Source: Sphingobacterium sp.
GTDB lineage: Bacteria > Bacteroidota > Bacteroidia > Sphingobacteriales > Sphingobacteriaceae
Assembly: GCA_031253985.1 (NCBI GenBank)
Contig: JAIRVH010000093.1
Coordinates: 1-32,438, forward strand
Reading direction: 5' to 3'
Length of the DNA stretch: 32,438 nt
The position numbers were made by a program, and so were the translations under genes. Each line of letters begins with the position of its first letter. The stretch's first letter is position 1. Below are positions 1-6,557 of this stretch, one piece after another. The notes under the pieces were generated by a model. It did not search any database. It was given only the letters and a program-made list of their open reading frames with translations, and was not told the DNA's origin.

Positions 1-32
1 AAAATAGATTTTAAAATATAGAATAATAGATG

Positions 33-40
33 TACCTTTG
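33..40 (+). promoter_or_regulatory. Bacteroidota -7 promoter element for rplM
   Basis: TACCTTTG matches the Bacteroidota sigma-A -7 consensus TAnnTTTG at all fixed positions. A weak T-rich -33 candidate lies near 9-12. Transcription would begin near 45, giving a leader of about 54 nt before the GTG start of rplM. Consensus knowledge is established; the start site is inferred. Confidence 0.6.
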
Positions 41-44
41 CAGA

Positions 45-59
45 CCCTTGAGATAAGGG
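45..59 (+). promoter_or_regulatory. 5'-end hairpin in rplM leader
   Basis: CCCTT (45-49) and AAGGG (55-59) form a perfect 5-bp stem with a 5-nt loop, located where the mRNA 5' end is predicted. Ribosomal-protein leaders that bind the encoded protein are known upstream of several r-protein operons, and L13 leaders have been proposed. Whether this hairpin is one, or simply stabilises the 5' end, cannot be decided from one sequence. Confidence 0.4.
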
Positions 60-98
60 AAGGAAAAATATTTTAATAAATTATTTAAACAAAAGCAA

Positions 99-542
99 GT
101 GAATACGTTAAGTTACAAAACTGTCTCTGCCAACAAGAACACCGTTAACAAAGAGTGGATCGTTGTTGACGCTGAAGGAGAGATTTTGGGGCGCTTGGCT
201 AGTAACATCGCGAAAGTAATTCGTGGTAAGCATAAGCCTACATTCACCCCTCACGTAGACTGCGGAGATAACGTGATTGTTATCAATGCGGACAAAATCA
301 AATTGACAGGAAACAAATTAGGCGACAAAGTTTACGTTCGCTACACGGGCTACCCAGGTGGTCAACGTTTTGTTTCTCCGAAAGAGTTAATGGCTAAATT
401 CCCTGAACGCATTATTGAAAAAGCTGTTCGTGGTATGCTTCCTAAAAACCGTTTAGGTCGTCAATTGTTTAAAAACCTTTACGTTTATGCTGGTACTGAG
501 CACAAGCATGAAGCACAAAATCCAAAACCAGTTAAATTTTAA
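99..542 (+). CDS. rplM: 50S ribosomal protein L13
   Basis: L13 is an early-assembling protein of the large ribosomal subunit that contacts 23S rRNA. The 147-residue product has the expected family length and the characteristic segments [17 protein letters not shown] near the N terminus, [13 protein letters not shown], and the C-terminal [12 protein letters not shown]. The start is GTG, chosen because the following residues NTLSYKT match the usual Bacteroidota L13 N terminus. It is the first gene of an rplM-rpsI-rpsB run; the stop is 11 nt before the rpsI ATG. A -7 box at 33-40 and a small leader hairpin lie upstream. Identification is secure; use of GTG for such a highly expressed protein is the only oddity. 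Confidence 0.97.
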   Translation: MNTLSYKTVSANKNTVNKEWIVVDAEGEILGRLASNIAKVIRGKHKPTFTPHVDCGDNVIVINADKIKLTGNKLGDKVYVRYTGYPGGQRFVSPKELMAKFPERIIEKAVRGMLPKNRLGRQLFKNLYVYAGTEHKHEAQNPKPVKF

Positions 543-553
543 GGAGAATCGTC

Positions 554-940
554 ATGTCAACAACTAACACTTCAGGAAGAAGAAAAACTGCTGTTGCCCG
601 CATTTACTTAACTGCTGGTAGCGGAAACATTATCATAAACGGTAAAGACTTTAAAGAGTATTTCCCAACATTACCTTTGCAATACATCGCTACGCAGTCA
701 TTGAACGTAGCTGGTGAATTAGCAAACTTTGATGTAAAAGTAAACGTTAACGGAGGTGGTATCAAAGGTCAAGCAGAAGCTGTTCGCTTAGCGATCTCAA
801 AAGCTTTGGTTGAACTTAACCCAGAAGTTAAACCTGCATTACGCGCTAAAGGTTTAGTAACACGTGATGACCGTATGGTTGAACGTAAGAAACCAGGACG
901 TCGTAAAGCTCGTAGAAGATTCCAATTCAGTAAACGTTAA
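554..940 (+). CDS. rpsI: 30S ribosomal protein S9
   Basis: S9 belongs to the head of the small subunit; its basic C-terminal tail reaches the P-site tRNA. The 128-residue product contains GRRKTAVARIYL near the N terminus, the GGGIKGQAEAVRLAISKAL segment, and the diagnostic basic tail KPGRRKARRRFQFSKR with terminal Lys-Arg. It follows rplM by 11 nt with an AAGGAG ribosome-binding site, and rpsB begins 18 nt after its stop, so the three genes are almost certainly co-transcribed. Length and tail are complete. Confidence 0.97.
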   Translation: MSTTNTSGRRKTAVARIYLTAGSGNIIINGKDFKEYFPTLPLQYIATQSLNVAGELANFDVKVNVNGGGIKGQAEAVRLAISKALVELNPEVKPALRAKGLVTRDDRMVERKKPGRRKARRRFQFSKR

Positions 941-958
941 TCAAAGGAGGATCAAAAA

Positions 959-1756
959 ATGGCAAGAACTACTTATCAAGATTTATTGGATGCAGGTGTG
1001 CACTTTGGTCACCTTACACGTAAATGGGATCCGAAAATGGCTAAGTACATTTTCATGGAGCGCAACGGTATCCACATCATTGACTTGAACAAAACTCTTA
1101 CGAAATTAGAAGAAGCTGCTTCAGCTATCAAACAAATCGTAAAATCAGGTCGCAAAGTTTTATTCGTAGCTACGAAAAAACAAGCAAAAGAGATCATCGC
1201 ACAACAAGCAAAAGAGGTTAACATGCCTTTCGTGACTGAGCGTTGGTTAGGAGGTATGCTTACAAACTTCGCTACAGTTCGTAAGTCTATCAAAAAAATG
1301 TCTAACATTGACAAAATGCAAAAAGATGGTACATACGATGTATTGTCTAAAAAAGAGAAGTTGATGATTCAACGTGAGCGTATCAAATTAGAAAACCTTT
1401 TAGGAGGTATCGCTGATTTGAACCGTTTACCAGCTGCTTTATTCATCATCGATGTGAAAAAAGAACACATCGCTGTTTCTGAAGCAATGAAATTGAACAT
1501 CCCTACTTTTGCAATGGTAGATACAAACTCTGACCCTTCAAACATTGATTTCCCAATCCCTGCAAATGATGACGCTAGCAAATCGATTAGCTTAATCGCA
1601 GGTATCATTGGTCAAGCAATCCAAGAAGGTTTGGACGAGCGCAAACGCGACAAAGAAGAAGAAGCTGAAAAAGATGCTGCTGCTGCTAAAGCAAAAGTTG
1701 ATAATAGTGATGCTTCAGAAGCTAAACGTCCTCGCAAAGCGAAAGACGGAGAATAA
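959..1756 (+). CDS. rpsB: 30S ribosomal protein S2
   Basis: S2 binds late to the back of the 30S subunit and works with S1. The 265-residue protein starts MARTTYQDLLDAGVHFGHLTRKWDPKM, a typical S2 beginning, and carries the family segments ERWLGGMLTNFATVRKS and IDVKKEHIAVSEA. The C-terminal 35 residues are a charged Lys/Glu/Ala-rich tail, as often seen in Bacteroidota. An AAAGGAGG ribosome-binding site lies just before the ATG. It is the last gene of the rplM-rpsI-rpsB unit; a long terminator-like hairpin (1769-1840) separates it from tsf, although rpsB and tsf are often directly co-transcribed in other bacteria. Confidence 0.97.
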   Translation: MARTTYQDLLDAGVHFGHLTRKWDPKMAKYIFMERNGIHIIDLNKTLTKLEEAASAIKQIVKSGRKVLFVATKKQAKEIIAQQAKEVNMPFVTERWLGGMLTNFATVRKSIKKMSNIDKMQKDGTYDVLSKKEKLMIQRERIKLENLLGGIADLNRLPAALFIIDVKKEHIAVSEAMKLNIPTFAMVDTNSDPSNIDFPIPANDDASKSISLIAGIIGQAIQEGLDERKRDKEEEAEKDAAAAKAKVDNSDASEAKRPRKAKDGE

Positions 1757-1768
1757 TATTTTTATTCC

Positions 1769-1840
1769 AAACCGGATGGCGTAGCGTTAGTTTCTGGAAA
1801 AGTTTACTTTTCTTGAACTAGCCTCTCTGTCCGGTTTTTT
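1769..1840 (+). terminator. Long imperfect hairpin with U-tract between rpsB and tsf
   Basis: AAACCGGA (1769-1776) pairs with TCCGGTTT (1830-1837), closing a domain whose inside folds again: GGAAAAG (1796-1802) pairs with CTTTTCT (1807-1813) around a TTTA loop, and GTTAGTTTC/GAACTAGC pair imperfectly between them. The right arm runs into a T6 tract. This fits an extended intrinsic terminator ending the rplM-rpsI-rpsB transcript. The size is unusual and partial read-through or an mRNA-level role is possible. Confidence 0.65.
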
Positions 1841-1951
1841 GGTTTAACAACACTTGTTTATCAAGGAATGTTAAACTTCATATTAGCTTAACATGTTTTA
1901 AGTTAATATTGTACAAATTTCAGTCGTAAATAATAATAAAAAGAAATAAAC

Positions 1952-2788
1952 ATGTCAGTACAAATTTCTGCATCAGATGTAAACAAATTGCGTCAACAAA
2001 CTGGCGCTGGTATGATGGATTGTAAAAAAGCTTTAGTTGAGTCTAACGGTGACTTTGAAGCTGCTGTAGATTACTTGCGTAAAAAAGGCGCTAAAGTAGC
2101 TGCTAGCCGTCAAGATCGCGACTCTAACGAAGGTGTTATCATCGCTAAAGCTACTGCTGATGGTAAATCAGGTATCGTAGTTGAAGTTAACTGTGAAACT
2201 GACTTCGTAGCTAAAAACGCAGACTTCGTAGCTTTCGCTGAAAAAATTGCAGATCTTGCATTAAACAATAAACCTGCTTCTTTGGAAGAATTAAAAGGTT
2301 TGGAACTTGATGGAAAAAACATCGCTGATTCTTTAATCGAGCAAACTGGTGTAATTGGTGAGAAGATCGACGTTTCTAAATACGAAACTATCACTGCTGA
2401 AAAAGTTATCGCTTATATCCACGGTAACTACCGTCTAGGTGTATTAGTAGGTCTTTCTGCTGATGCAGCTGGTGCAGAAGAAGCCGGTAAAGATGTTGCA
2501 ATGCAAATTGCTGCAATGAACCCAATTGCAATTGACAAAGATGGTGTTGATCAAAACACAATTGAGCGTGAAATCGCTATTGCTAAAGAGCAAATCATTG
2601 CTGAAGGCAAACCTGCTGAAATGGCTGAGAAAATTGCTCAAGGTAAATTGAACAAATTCTTCAAAGATACAACTTTGTTAAACCAAGAATTCGTAAAAGA
2701 TTCTTCTAAAAACATCGCTCAATTCTTGGATTCAGTTTCCAAAGGATTAACTGTAACTGCTTTCAAACGCGTACAATTAGGCGCATAA
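1952..2788 (+). CDS. tsf: Translation elongation factor Ts
   Basis: EF-Ts is the nucleotide-exchange factor that regenerates EF-Tu-GTP in the cytoplasm. The 278-residue product has the N-terminal UBA-like domain (ASDVNKLRQQTGAGMMDCKKAL, about residues 7-28) and the core signature ETDFVAKN that contacts EF-Tu, with normal family length. It lies 195 nt downstream of rpsB behind a terminator-like hairpin, so it probably has its own promoter; TAATATTG at 1904-1911 is a 7-of-8 match to the -7 consensus but lacks a clear -33 box. Two hairpins with a U-tract close the gene downstream. Confidence 0.97.
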   Translation: MSVQISASDVNKLRQQTGAGMMDCKKALVESNGDFEAAVDYLRKKGAKVAASRQDRDSNEGVIIAKATADGKSGIVVEVNCETDFVAKNADFVAFAEKIADLALNNKPASLEELKGLELDGKNIADSLIEQTGVIGEKIDVSKYETITAEKVIAYIHGNYRLGVLVGLSADAAGAEEAGKDVAMQIAAMNPIAIDKDGVDQNTIEREIAIAKEQIIAEGKPAEMAEKIAQGKLNKFFKDTTLLNQEFVKDSSKNIAQFLDSVSKGLTVTAFKRVQLGA

Positions 2789-2796
2789 ATTTACAG

Positions 2797-2858
2797 CCAT
2801 TCTATTCAGAATGGAAATTTTTAAAACAGGAGCTATTCATCGAATAGCTCCTGTTTTT
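2797..2858 (+). terminator. Tandem hairpin terminator after tsf
   Basis: The first hairpin is CCATTCT (2797-2803) with AGAATGG (2808-2814). The second and stronger has a 13-bp perfect stem, 2826-2838 with 2842-2854, a 3-nt loop and a T5 tract. The second is a textbook intrinsic terminator; it starts 37 nt after the tsf stop. Confidence 0.9.
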
Positions 2859-2966
2859 GTTTATATATCTCCCCTTTTATGCCCGAACTATTTTTCCCGC
2901 TCCACCATGGTTTTTATTTTATCCCAAATTTGTGTAACTTAAGAATACATAAAAACTGGACAGCAT

Positions 2967-3836
2967 ATGGGCATGTTAAAGGAAAACGCATTAAAAGGAA
3001 AACGCATTTTAATTACAGGTGGCGGCACAGGCTTAGGAAAAGCGATGACAGATTATTTCCTCGAGCTTGGAGCATCCTGTCTAATCACAAGTCGCAAAGA
3101 TGACGTTATTCAACATACAGCAAACGAATTGTCCGAAAAACATCAAGCAAAATGTCTTGCCATTGCTGGGGATGTCCGCAATTATGAAGATGTCGAACGC
3201 GTAGTTTCCTATGGCTATGAGCAATTGGGTGGAATAGATATCCTCATCAACAACGCAGCTGGAAATTTCATCTCGCCAACAGAACGTTTAAGTCACAGAG
3301 CCTTCGAATCTGTGATTGGTATTGTTCTTCAAGGTAGCATAAACTATACCCTAGCATTGGGAAAACGCTGGATTGAAGCCAACGAACATAATAAGGCGAT
3401 ACTGAGTATCGTAACAACTTATGCCTGGACCGGCTCAGGCTATGTAGTGCCTTCTGCAACAGCTAAAGCGGGCGTTCTTGCACTCACCCGATCTCTCGCC
3501 GTAGAATGGGGTAAAAAAGGAATACGCCTCAATGCCATAGCACCTGGTCCATTTCAAACCTCAGGTGCTATGGAGCGTCTGCTGCCGGGTGAATTGGGCG
3601 AACTTCTTTCGCCTACCAAACGCATTCCTTTGGGCCGTTTGGGTGAACTTCAGGAACTCGCTAACCTCGCCGCTTATCTAGTCTCCGATTATGCCAGTTA
3701 TATTAACGGTGATGTTATCACAATAGATGGAGGCGAGTGGCTTAAGGGAGCTGGAGAGTTTAATGGATTGGATATTATTCCCGACGATCAATGGGATAAT
3801 ATTGAAAAGATGACCAGAAATGCAAAAAGCACCTAG
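2967..3836 (+). CDS. SDR oxidoreductase, 2,4-dienoyl-CoA reductase (DECR1-like)
   Basis: Short-chain dehydrogenase/reductase predicted to reduce 2,4-dienoyl-CoA with NADPH during degradation of unsaturated fatty acids. The 289-residue protein has the cofactor motif TGGGTGLG (17-24) and NNAAGN (95-100). It lacks the classical YxxxK; instead Tyr152, Ser163 and Lys167 sit at the spacing used by mammalian mitochondrial DECR1 (Tyr199, Ser210, Lys214), in a similar context (VVPSATAKAG). The C-terminal stretch YASYINGDV...DGGEWL, then GEFN, also follows DECR1. The ATG at 2967 is used; an in-frame ATG at 2973 is possible. It stands alone between the tsf terminator and an AraC gene. Function rests on remembered family sequences, so moderately high confidence. 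Confidence 0.85.
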   Translation: MGMLKENALKGKRILITGGGTGLGKAMTDYFLELGASCLITSRKDDVIQHTANELSEKHQAKCLAIAGDVRNYEDVERVVSYGYEQLGGIDILINNAAGNFISPTERLSHRAFESVIGIVLQGSINYTLALGKRWIEANEHNKAILSIVTTYAWTGSGYVVPSATAKAGVLALTRSLAVEWGKKGIRLNAIAPGPFQTSGAMERLLPGELGELLSPTKRIPLGRLGELQELANLAAYLVSDYASYINGDVITIDGGEWLKGAGEFNGLDIIPDDQWDNIEKMTRNAKST

Positions 3837-3923
3837 TAGATATTCCAGCAACAAATAGTTTATTTATAATTATAATGTATCGATATTTACGAGGGAAAAG
3901 CAAAGCCTTTAATCCATTTTGCT

Positions 3924-3931
3924 TAGGTTTG
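3924..3931 (+). promoter_or_regulatory. Candidate -7 promoter element for the AraC gene
   Basis: TAGGTTTG fits TAnnTTTG exactly, 31 nt before the ATG at 3963. No good -33 element is seen at the expected distance. The 126-nt gap (3837-3962) holds nothing else I recognise. Confidence 0.45.
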
Positions 3932-3962
3932 TAGTGATTATTTCTCAAATAGGCTCATACGT

Positions 3963-4781
3963 ATGAATTTATCTTTCGCTTCTCAAAAAATCAGGCACAA
4001 ACAAAAAATAGAACTAGCCAAAGCTGGTTTTGATTTCGCACTAGTCTATATTTCCGAAGGAACACTCGTATCGAAGGGAAATAATTTAAAATTCCCTAAA
4101 GAAAACCTGCTTTTTATGAACAGGGATTCCGAAATACTTGAAACAAAAAAAGATTCAATTGTATATGCACTCTATTTCTGCAGCTCCTATTTTAAAGATC
4201 TCCACTATATACAGCAAAATTTTAGATTGTCCCACAACCCCGTCGATATCTTCAATTCAAAAACTTTATTAAATAAAAGCCTTTCACTAAAAAAAGAAAA
4301 CAAAAAAATAATTGAACGCGTAATCTCCCTGATTCAACAATATGAACATGAGGATGCTGTTGTTTCCAGTTTTATTTTCCATCAGACAATGTCGCTTTTC
4401 GCCCTCGTCGAAAACATATTAAAAGATTTGGAGTTACCGGTTGATGAGTCTTATGATATGGCTCAAGAGATGGAGCAATACATCCAGCAGAATATCTATT
4501 TTCCCGATAAACTGCAAATAAAATCTATCGCTGATCAGTTTCAGATATCGGCAAATTATTTTGGTGCATTTTTTAAGAAAAGATATTCAAAAAGCTACAA
4601 AATTTACATAGATGATATTCGTATTGAATTGATTGAAGAGAGATTAGCCTCGAATAGATACAGCATGAGACAAATTGTAGAGGAGCTAGGGTTTAACGAT
4701 GAAAGTCACCTGACCAATTTCTACAAGAAAAAAAGAAATATTACACCGAGCTCTTATAAAAAATCTAAAAATAGTGCTTAG
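3963..4781 (+). CDS. AraC-family transcriptional regulator
   Basis: The 272-residue protein has a C-terminal AraC-type DNA-binding domain (about residues 165-268) with two helix-turn-helix units: the first around LQIKSIADQFQISANYFGAFFKKRYSKS, and the second around YSMRQIVEELGFNDESHLTNFYKKKRNITPSSYKK, which matches the family signature. The N-terminal 160 residues are poorly conserved and include a beta-rich stretch that may be a cupin-like sensor, but I do not recognise its ligand. It faces a small unknown gene tail to tail and follows the dienoyl-CoA reductase on the same strand by 126 nt. Neither neighbour proves a target. Confidence 0.88.
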   Translation: MNLSFASQKIRHKQKIELAKAGFDFALVYISEGTLVSKGNNLKFPKENLLFMNRDSEILETKKDSIVYALYFCSSYFKDLHYIQQNFRLSHNPVDIFNSKTLLNKSLSLKKENKKIIERVISLIQQYEHEDAVVSSFIFHQTMSLFALVENILKDLELPVDESYDMAQEMEQYIQQNIYFPDKLQIKSIADQFQISANYFGAFFKKRYSKSYKIYIDDIRIELIEERLASNRYSMRQIVEELGFNDESHLTNFYKKKRNITPSSYKKSKNSA

Positions 4782-5042
4782 CTAATGATCAAGCTGTATG
4801 ATCCCATTGAGATCATGATTTAAAGAACGTTGAATAGCCTCGTCTAAAATAAGAATCTTCTTTCCTTGAAAGGTAATAGTATCATCACTTTCAAATTTTG
4901 AACGGTCACCATTCAAAGACTCCAATTTCATAGGGAAATAAATTGGATTCTCGTCTTCAGCGCGCCCGATGGTCAATAAAATATTGTAGCCCTGTAGGCG
5001 TAAACTCTGTAAAGTCTGATAATTTAAACGCTTGAAGATCAT
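4782..5042 (-). CDS. Small conserved-type hypothetical protein, 86 aa
   Basis: I do not recognise the family. The 86-residue product begins MIFKRLNYQTLQSLRLQGYN and is soluble, with mixed charge and no signal peptide or membrane segment. A longer frame exists from a TTG at 5066, but that TTG lies inside a perfect -7 promoter box (5064-5071), so the ATG at 5042 is the better start. The stop codon directly abuts the stop of the convergent AraC gene, forming TAGCTA with no spacer and no visible terminator hairpin. Coding is supported by the promoter placement and the full-length frame, not by homology. Confidence 0.6.
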   Translation of the reverse strand: MIFKRLNYQTLQSLRLQGYNILLTIGRAEDENPIYFPMKLESLNGDRSKFESDDTITFQGKKILILDEAIQRSLNHDLNGIIQLDH

Positions 5043-5063
5043 AATTCCTATTTTAAAATAGAA

Positions 5064-5071
5064 CAAAGATA
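5064..5071 (-). promoter_or_regulatory. -7 promoter element for the 86-aa gene
   Basis: Read on the minus strand this is TATCTTTG, a full match to TAnnTTTG, ending 21 nt before the ATG at 5042. No convincing -33 box is seen. It decides the start codon of the downstream gene, because the upstream in-frame TTG falls inside it. Confidence 0.5.
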
Positions 5072-5234
5072 GAATTACATTGTTTGCCTACTTCGATCAT
5101 TTTTTTGTGTTTTTATTTTTAAATAAACCCTCATATTTCTAATCGCCTAATACCGCAGGGGTAACCGTTTTGACGAATAAATCCAAAACTTTTTATTGTG
5201 AGAACTGTTTTACATATGAATAAAAATTAGCAAG

Positions 5235-5621
5235 ATGATGTCGAAAAAAGAACGTAAAAATGGAAAAGTCGAAGAGGATTATCCGGATATGGAGCAGGAC
5301 CTTGCTTTTAACGAAGAGCTTGACACTTATGAAATGGACGTCGACGATAATGATCCAGACTATGATCACCCCGCTGATTACGATACAATAGCCGAGGGCG
5401 CTGTAGATGATGATTCAACCTATGACGATTCAAATCCTTTTGTCGGAGACGAATATGCGACTCAAGATGAACTCAAAAAGGAAGATCTTGATGATGCAAA
5501 TATGCGAATTGAGACTTTTAACCATGAAAAGCTTTCGCCTTTAGATAAGAAGTTGGCCGAGAATGAGGAAGATTTGAGAGATGACCTTGACGAAGAAGGA
5601 TATCCAAAAAATGACAGGTAG
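5235..5621 (+). CDS. Very acidic hypothetical protein, 128 aa
   Basis: Family not recognised. Apart from a short basic start (MMSKKERKNGK) the 128 residues are dominated by Asp and Glu, with a stretch near residues 29-67 that is particularly Asp/Tyr-rich (for example DVDDNDPDYDHPADYD) and no hydrophobic segment. It is probably soluble, strongly negatively charged and largely disordered. ATG codons at 5235 and 5238 are both possible. An intrinsic terminator follows immediately. Acidic proteins of this kind can be nucleic-acid mimics, ion binders or chaperone-like factors, but nothing here selects one. Confidence 0.7.
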   Translation: MMSKKERKNGKVEEDYPDMEQDLAFNEELDTYEMDVDDNDPDYDHPADYDTIAEGAVDDDSTYDDSNPFVGDEYATQDELKKEDLDDANMRIETFNHEKLSPLDKKLAENEEDLRDDLDEEGYPKNDR

Positions 5622-5645
5622 TTTTCCAAAAATAAAAATTGCAAT

Positions 5646-5669
5646 AAAAGGGACCGAGGTCCCTTTTTT
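5646..5669 (+). terminator. Intrinsic terminator after the acidic-protein gene
   Basis: AAAAGGGACC and GGTCCCTTTT form a 10-bp stem with a very short GA loop (or GGGAC/GTCCC with a 4-nt loop), followed by a T6 tract. It starts 25 nt after the stop codon. Confidence 0.85.
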
Positions 5670-5779
5670 ATTACATAATCAATTAGACTTCGTTTTCCGA
5701 ATTTCAATCTATTTGCCATTCAATTATAAACTAATAACTCCAAATTTTTATGTAAGTTTACTTTGAAGATTATAATTAT

Positions 5780-6556
5780 ATGGAAAGTATATTACCCCTC
5801 ATCCGTATTGTTGACCTAAAAAAATCATACGGAACAAAGGAAATATTAAAAGGAATCAATTTAGATATATTCCCAGGTCAGGTTATCGGATATATAGGTC
5901 CAAATGGCGCCGGCAAGTCGACTACTGTTAAAATACTCACAGGACTGATCGAAGATTTCACGGGCACTGTGGAGATTAATGGCATCAATATTCAAGATGA
6001 TCCACTTGGCGTAAAGGCATTGTTGGGCTATGTCCCTGAAAATGCCGAGCTATATGAAGTCCTGACTCCTATGGAGTATTTAGATTTTGTAGGCAAGCTG
6101 TACGGAATGGAAGACAAAATTATTCAGGAGCGCTCCCTAAAGTTATTGGCTGCCTTTGGTCTTGAATCCAATGCGAATAATAGAATGGATACCTTCTCCA
6201 AAGGAATGCGCCAGAAAGTGCTTCTTATTTCGGGTATTATACATAACCCCCAAATTATCGTGCTGGATGAACCACTATCTGGCCTTGATGCCAATGCGGT
6301 CATATTTGTTAAGGAACTCATTTCTTTGCTTGCAAAGGAAGGAAAGACTATTTTCTATTGCTCGCATATGATGGACGTTGTTGAAAAAGTCTCTGACAGA
6401 ATTTTACTTATAAACCAGGGAAGTATTATTGCCGATGGTACAATTGAAGAATTAAAATCCGACCCTAACGAGTCGTTGGAACATATATTTGCAAAATTAA
6501 CCAATAGTGACAGTAGCGCGTTAGATGCTTCAAATATCATCACAGCAATTCAATAA
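5780..6556 (+). CDS. ABC transporter ATP-binding protein (ABC-2 exporter type)
   Basis: Cytoplasmic ATPase that powers the membrane protein encoded next. In the 258 residues: Walker A GPNGAGKST (40-48), Q-loop region with PEN instead of PQ (86-88, normal for this ABC-2 subgroup), signature SKGMRQK (140-146), Walker B IIVLDEP (159-165) and switch His196. The arrangement resembles CcmA/GldA-like exporters. The stop precedes the permease ATG by a single base (TAA, C, ATG at 6558), so the two are translationally coupled. Substrate is unknown. TTACTTTG at 5758-5765 is an imperfect -7 box. Confidence 0.93.
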   Translation: MESILPLIRIVDLKKSYGTKEILKGINLDIFPGQVIGYIGPNGAGKSTTVKILTGLIEDFTGTVEINGINIQDDPLGVKALLGYVPENAELYEVLTPMEYLDFVGKLYGMEDKIIQERSLKLLAAFGLESNANNRMDTFSKGMRQKVLLISGIIHNPQIIVLDEPLSGLDANAVIFVKELISLLAKEGKTIFYCSHMMDVVEKVSDRILLINQGSIIADGTIEELKSDPNESLEHIFAKLTNSDSSALDASNIITAIQ

Positions 6557-6557
6557 C

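Noticed and set aside
3420..3470. SDR without a YxxxK catalytic motif, possibly an inactive enzyme
   Set aside because: DECR1-type reductases naturally use a Tyr and Lys 15 residues apart; both and the Ser are present.
6034..6045. Q-loop glutamine replaced in the ABC ATPase (PEN)
   Set aside because: PEN at this place is usual in the ABC-2 exporter subgroup, so it is not a defect.
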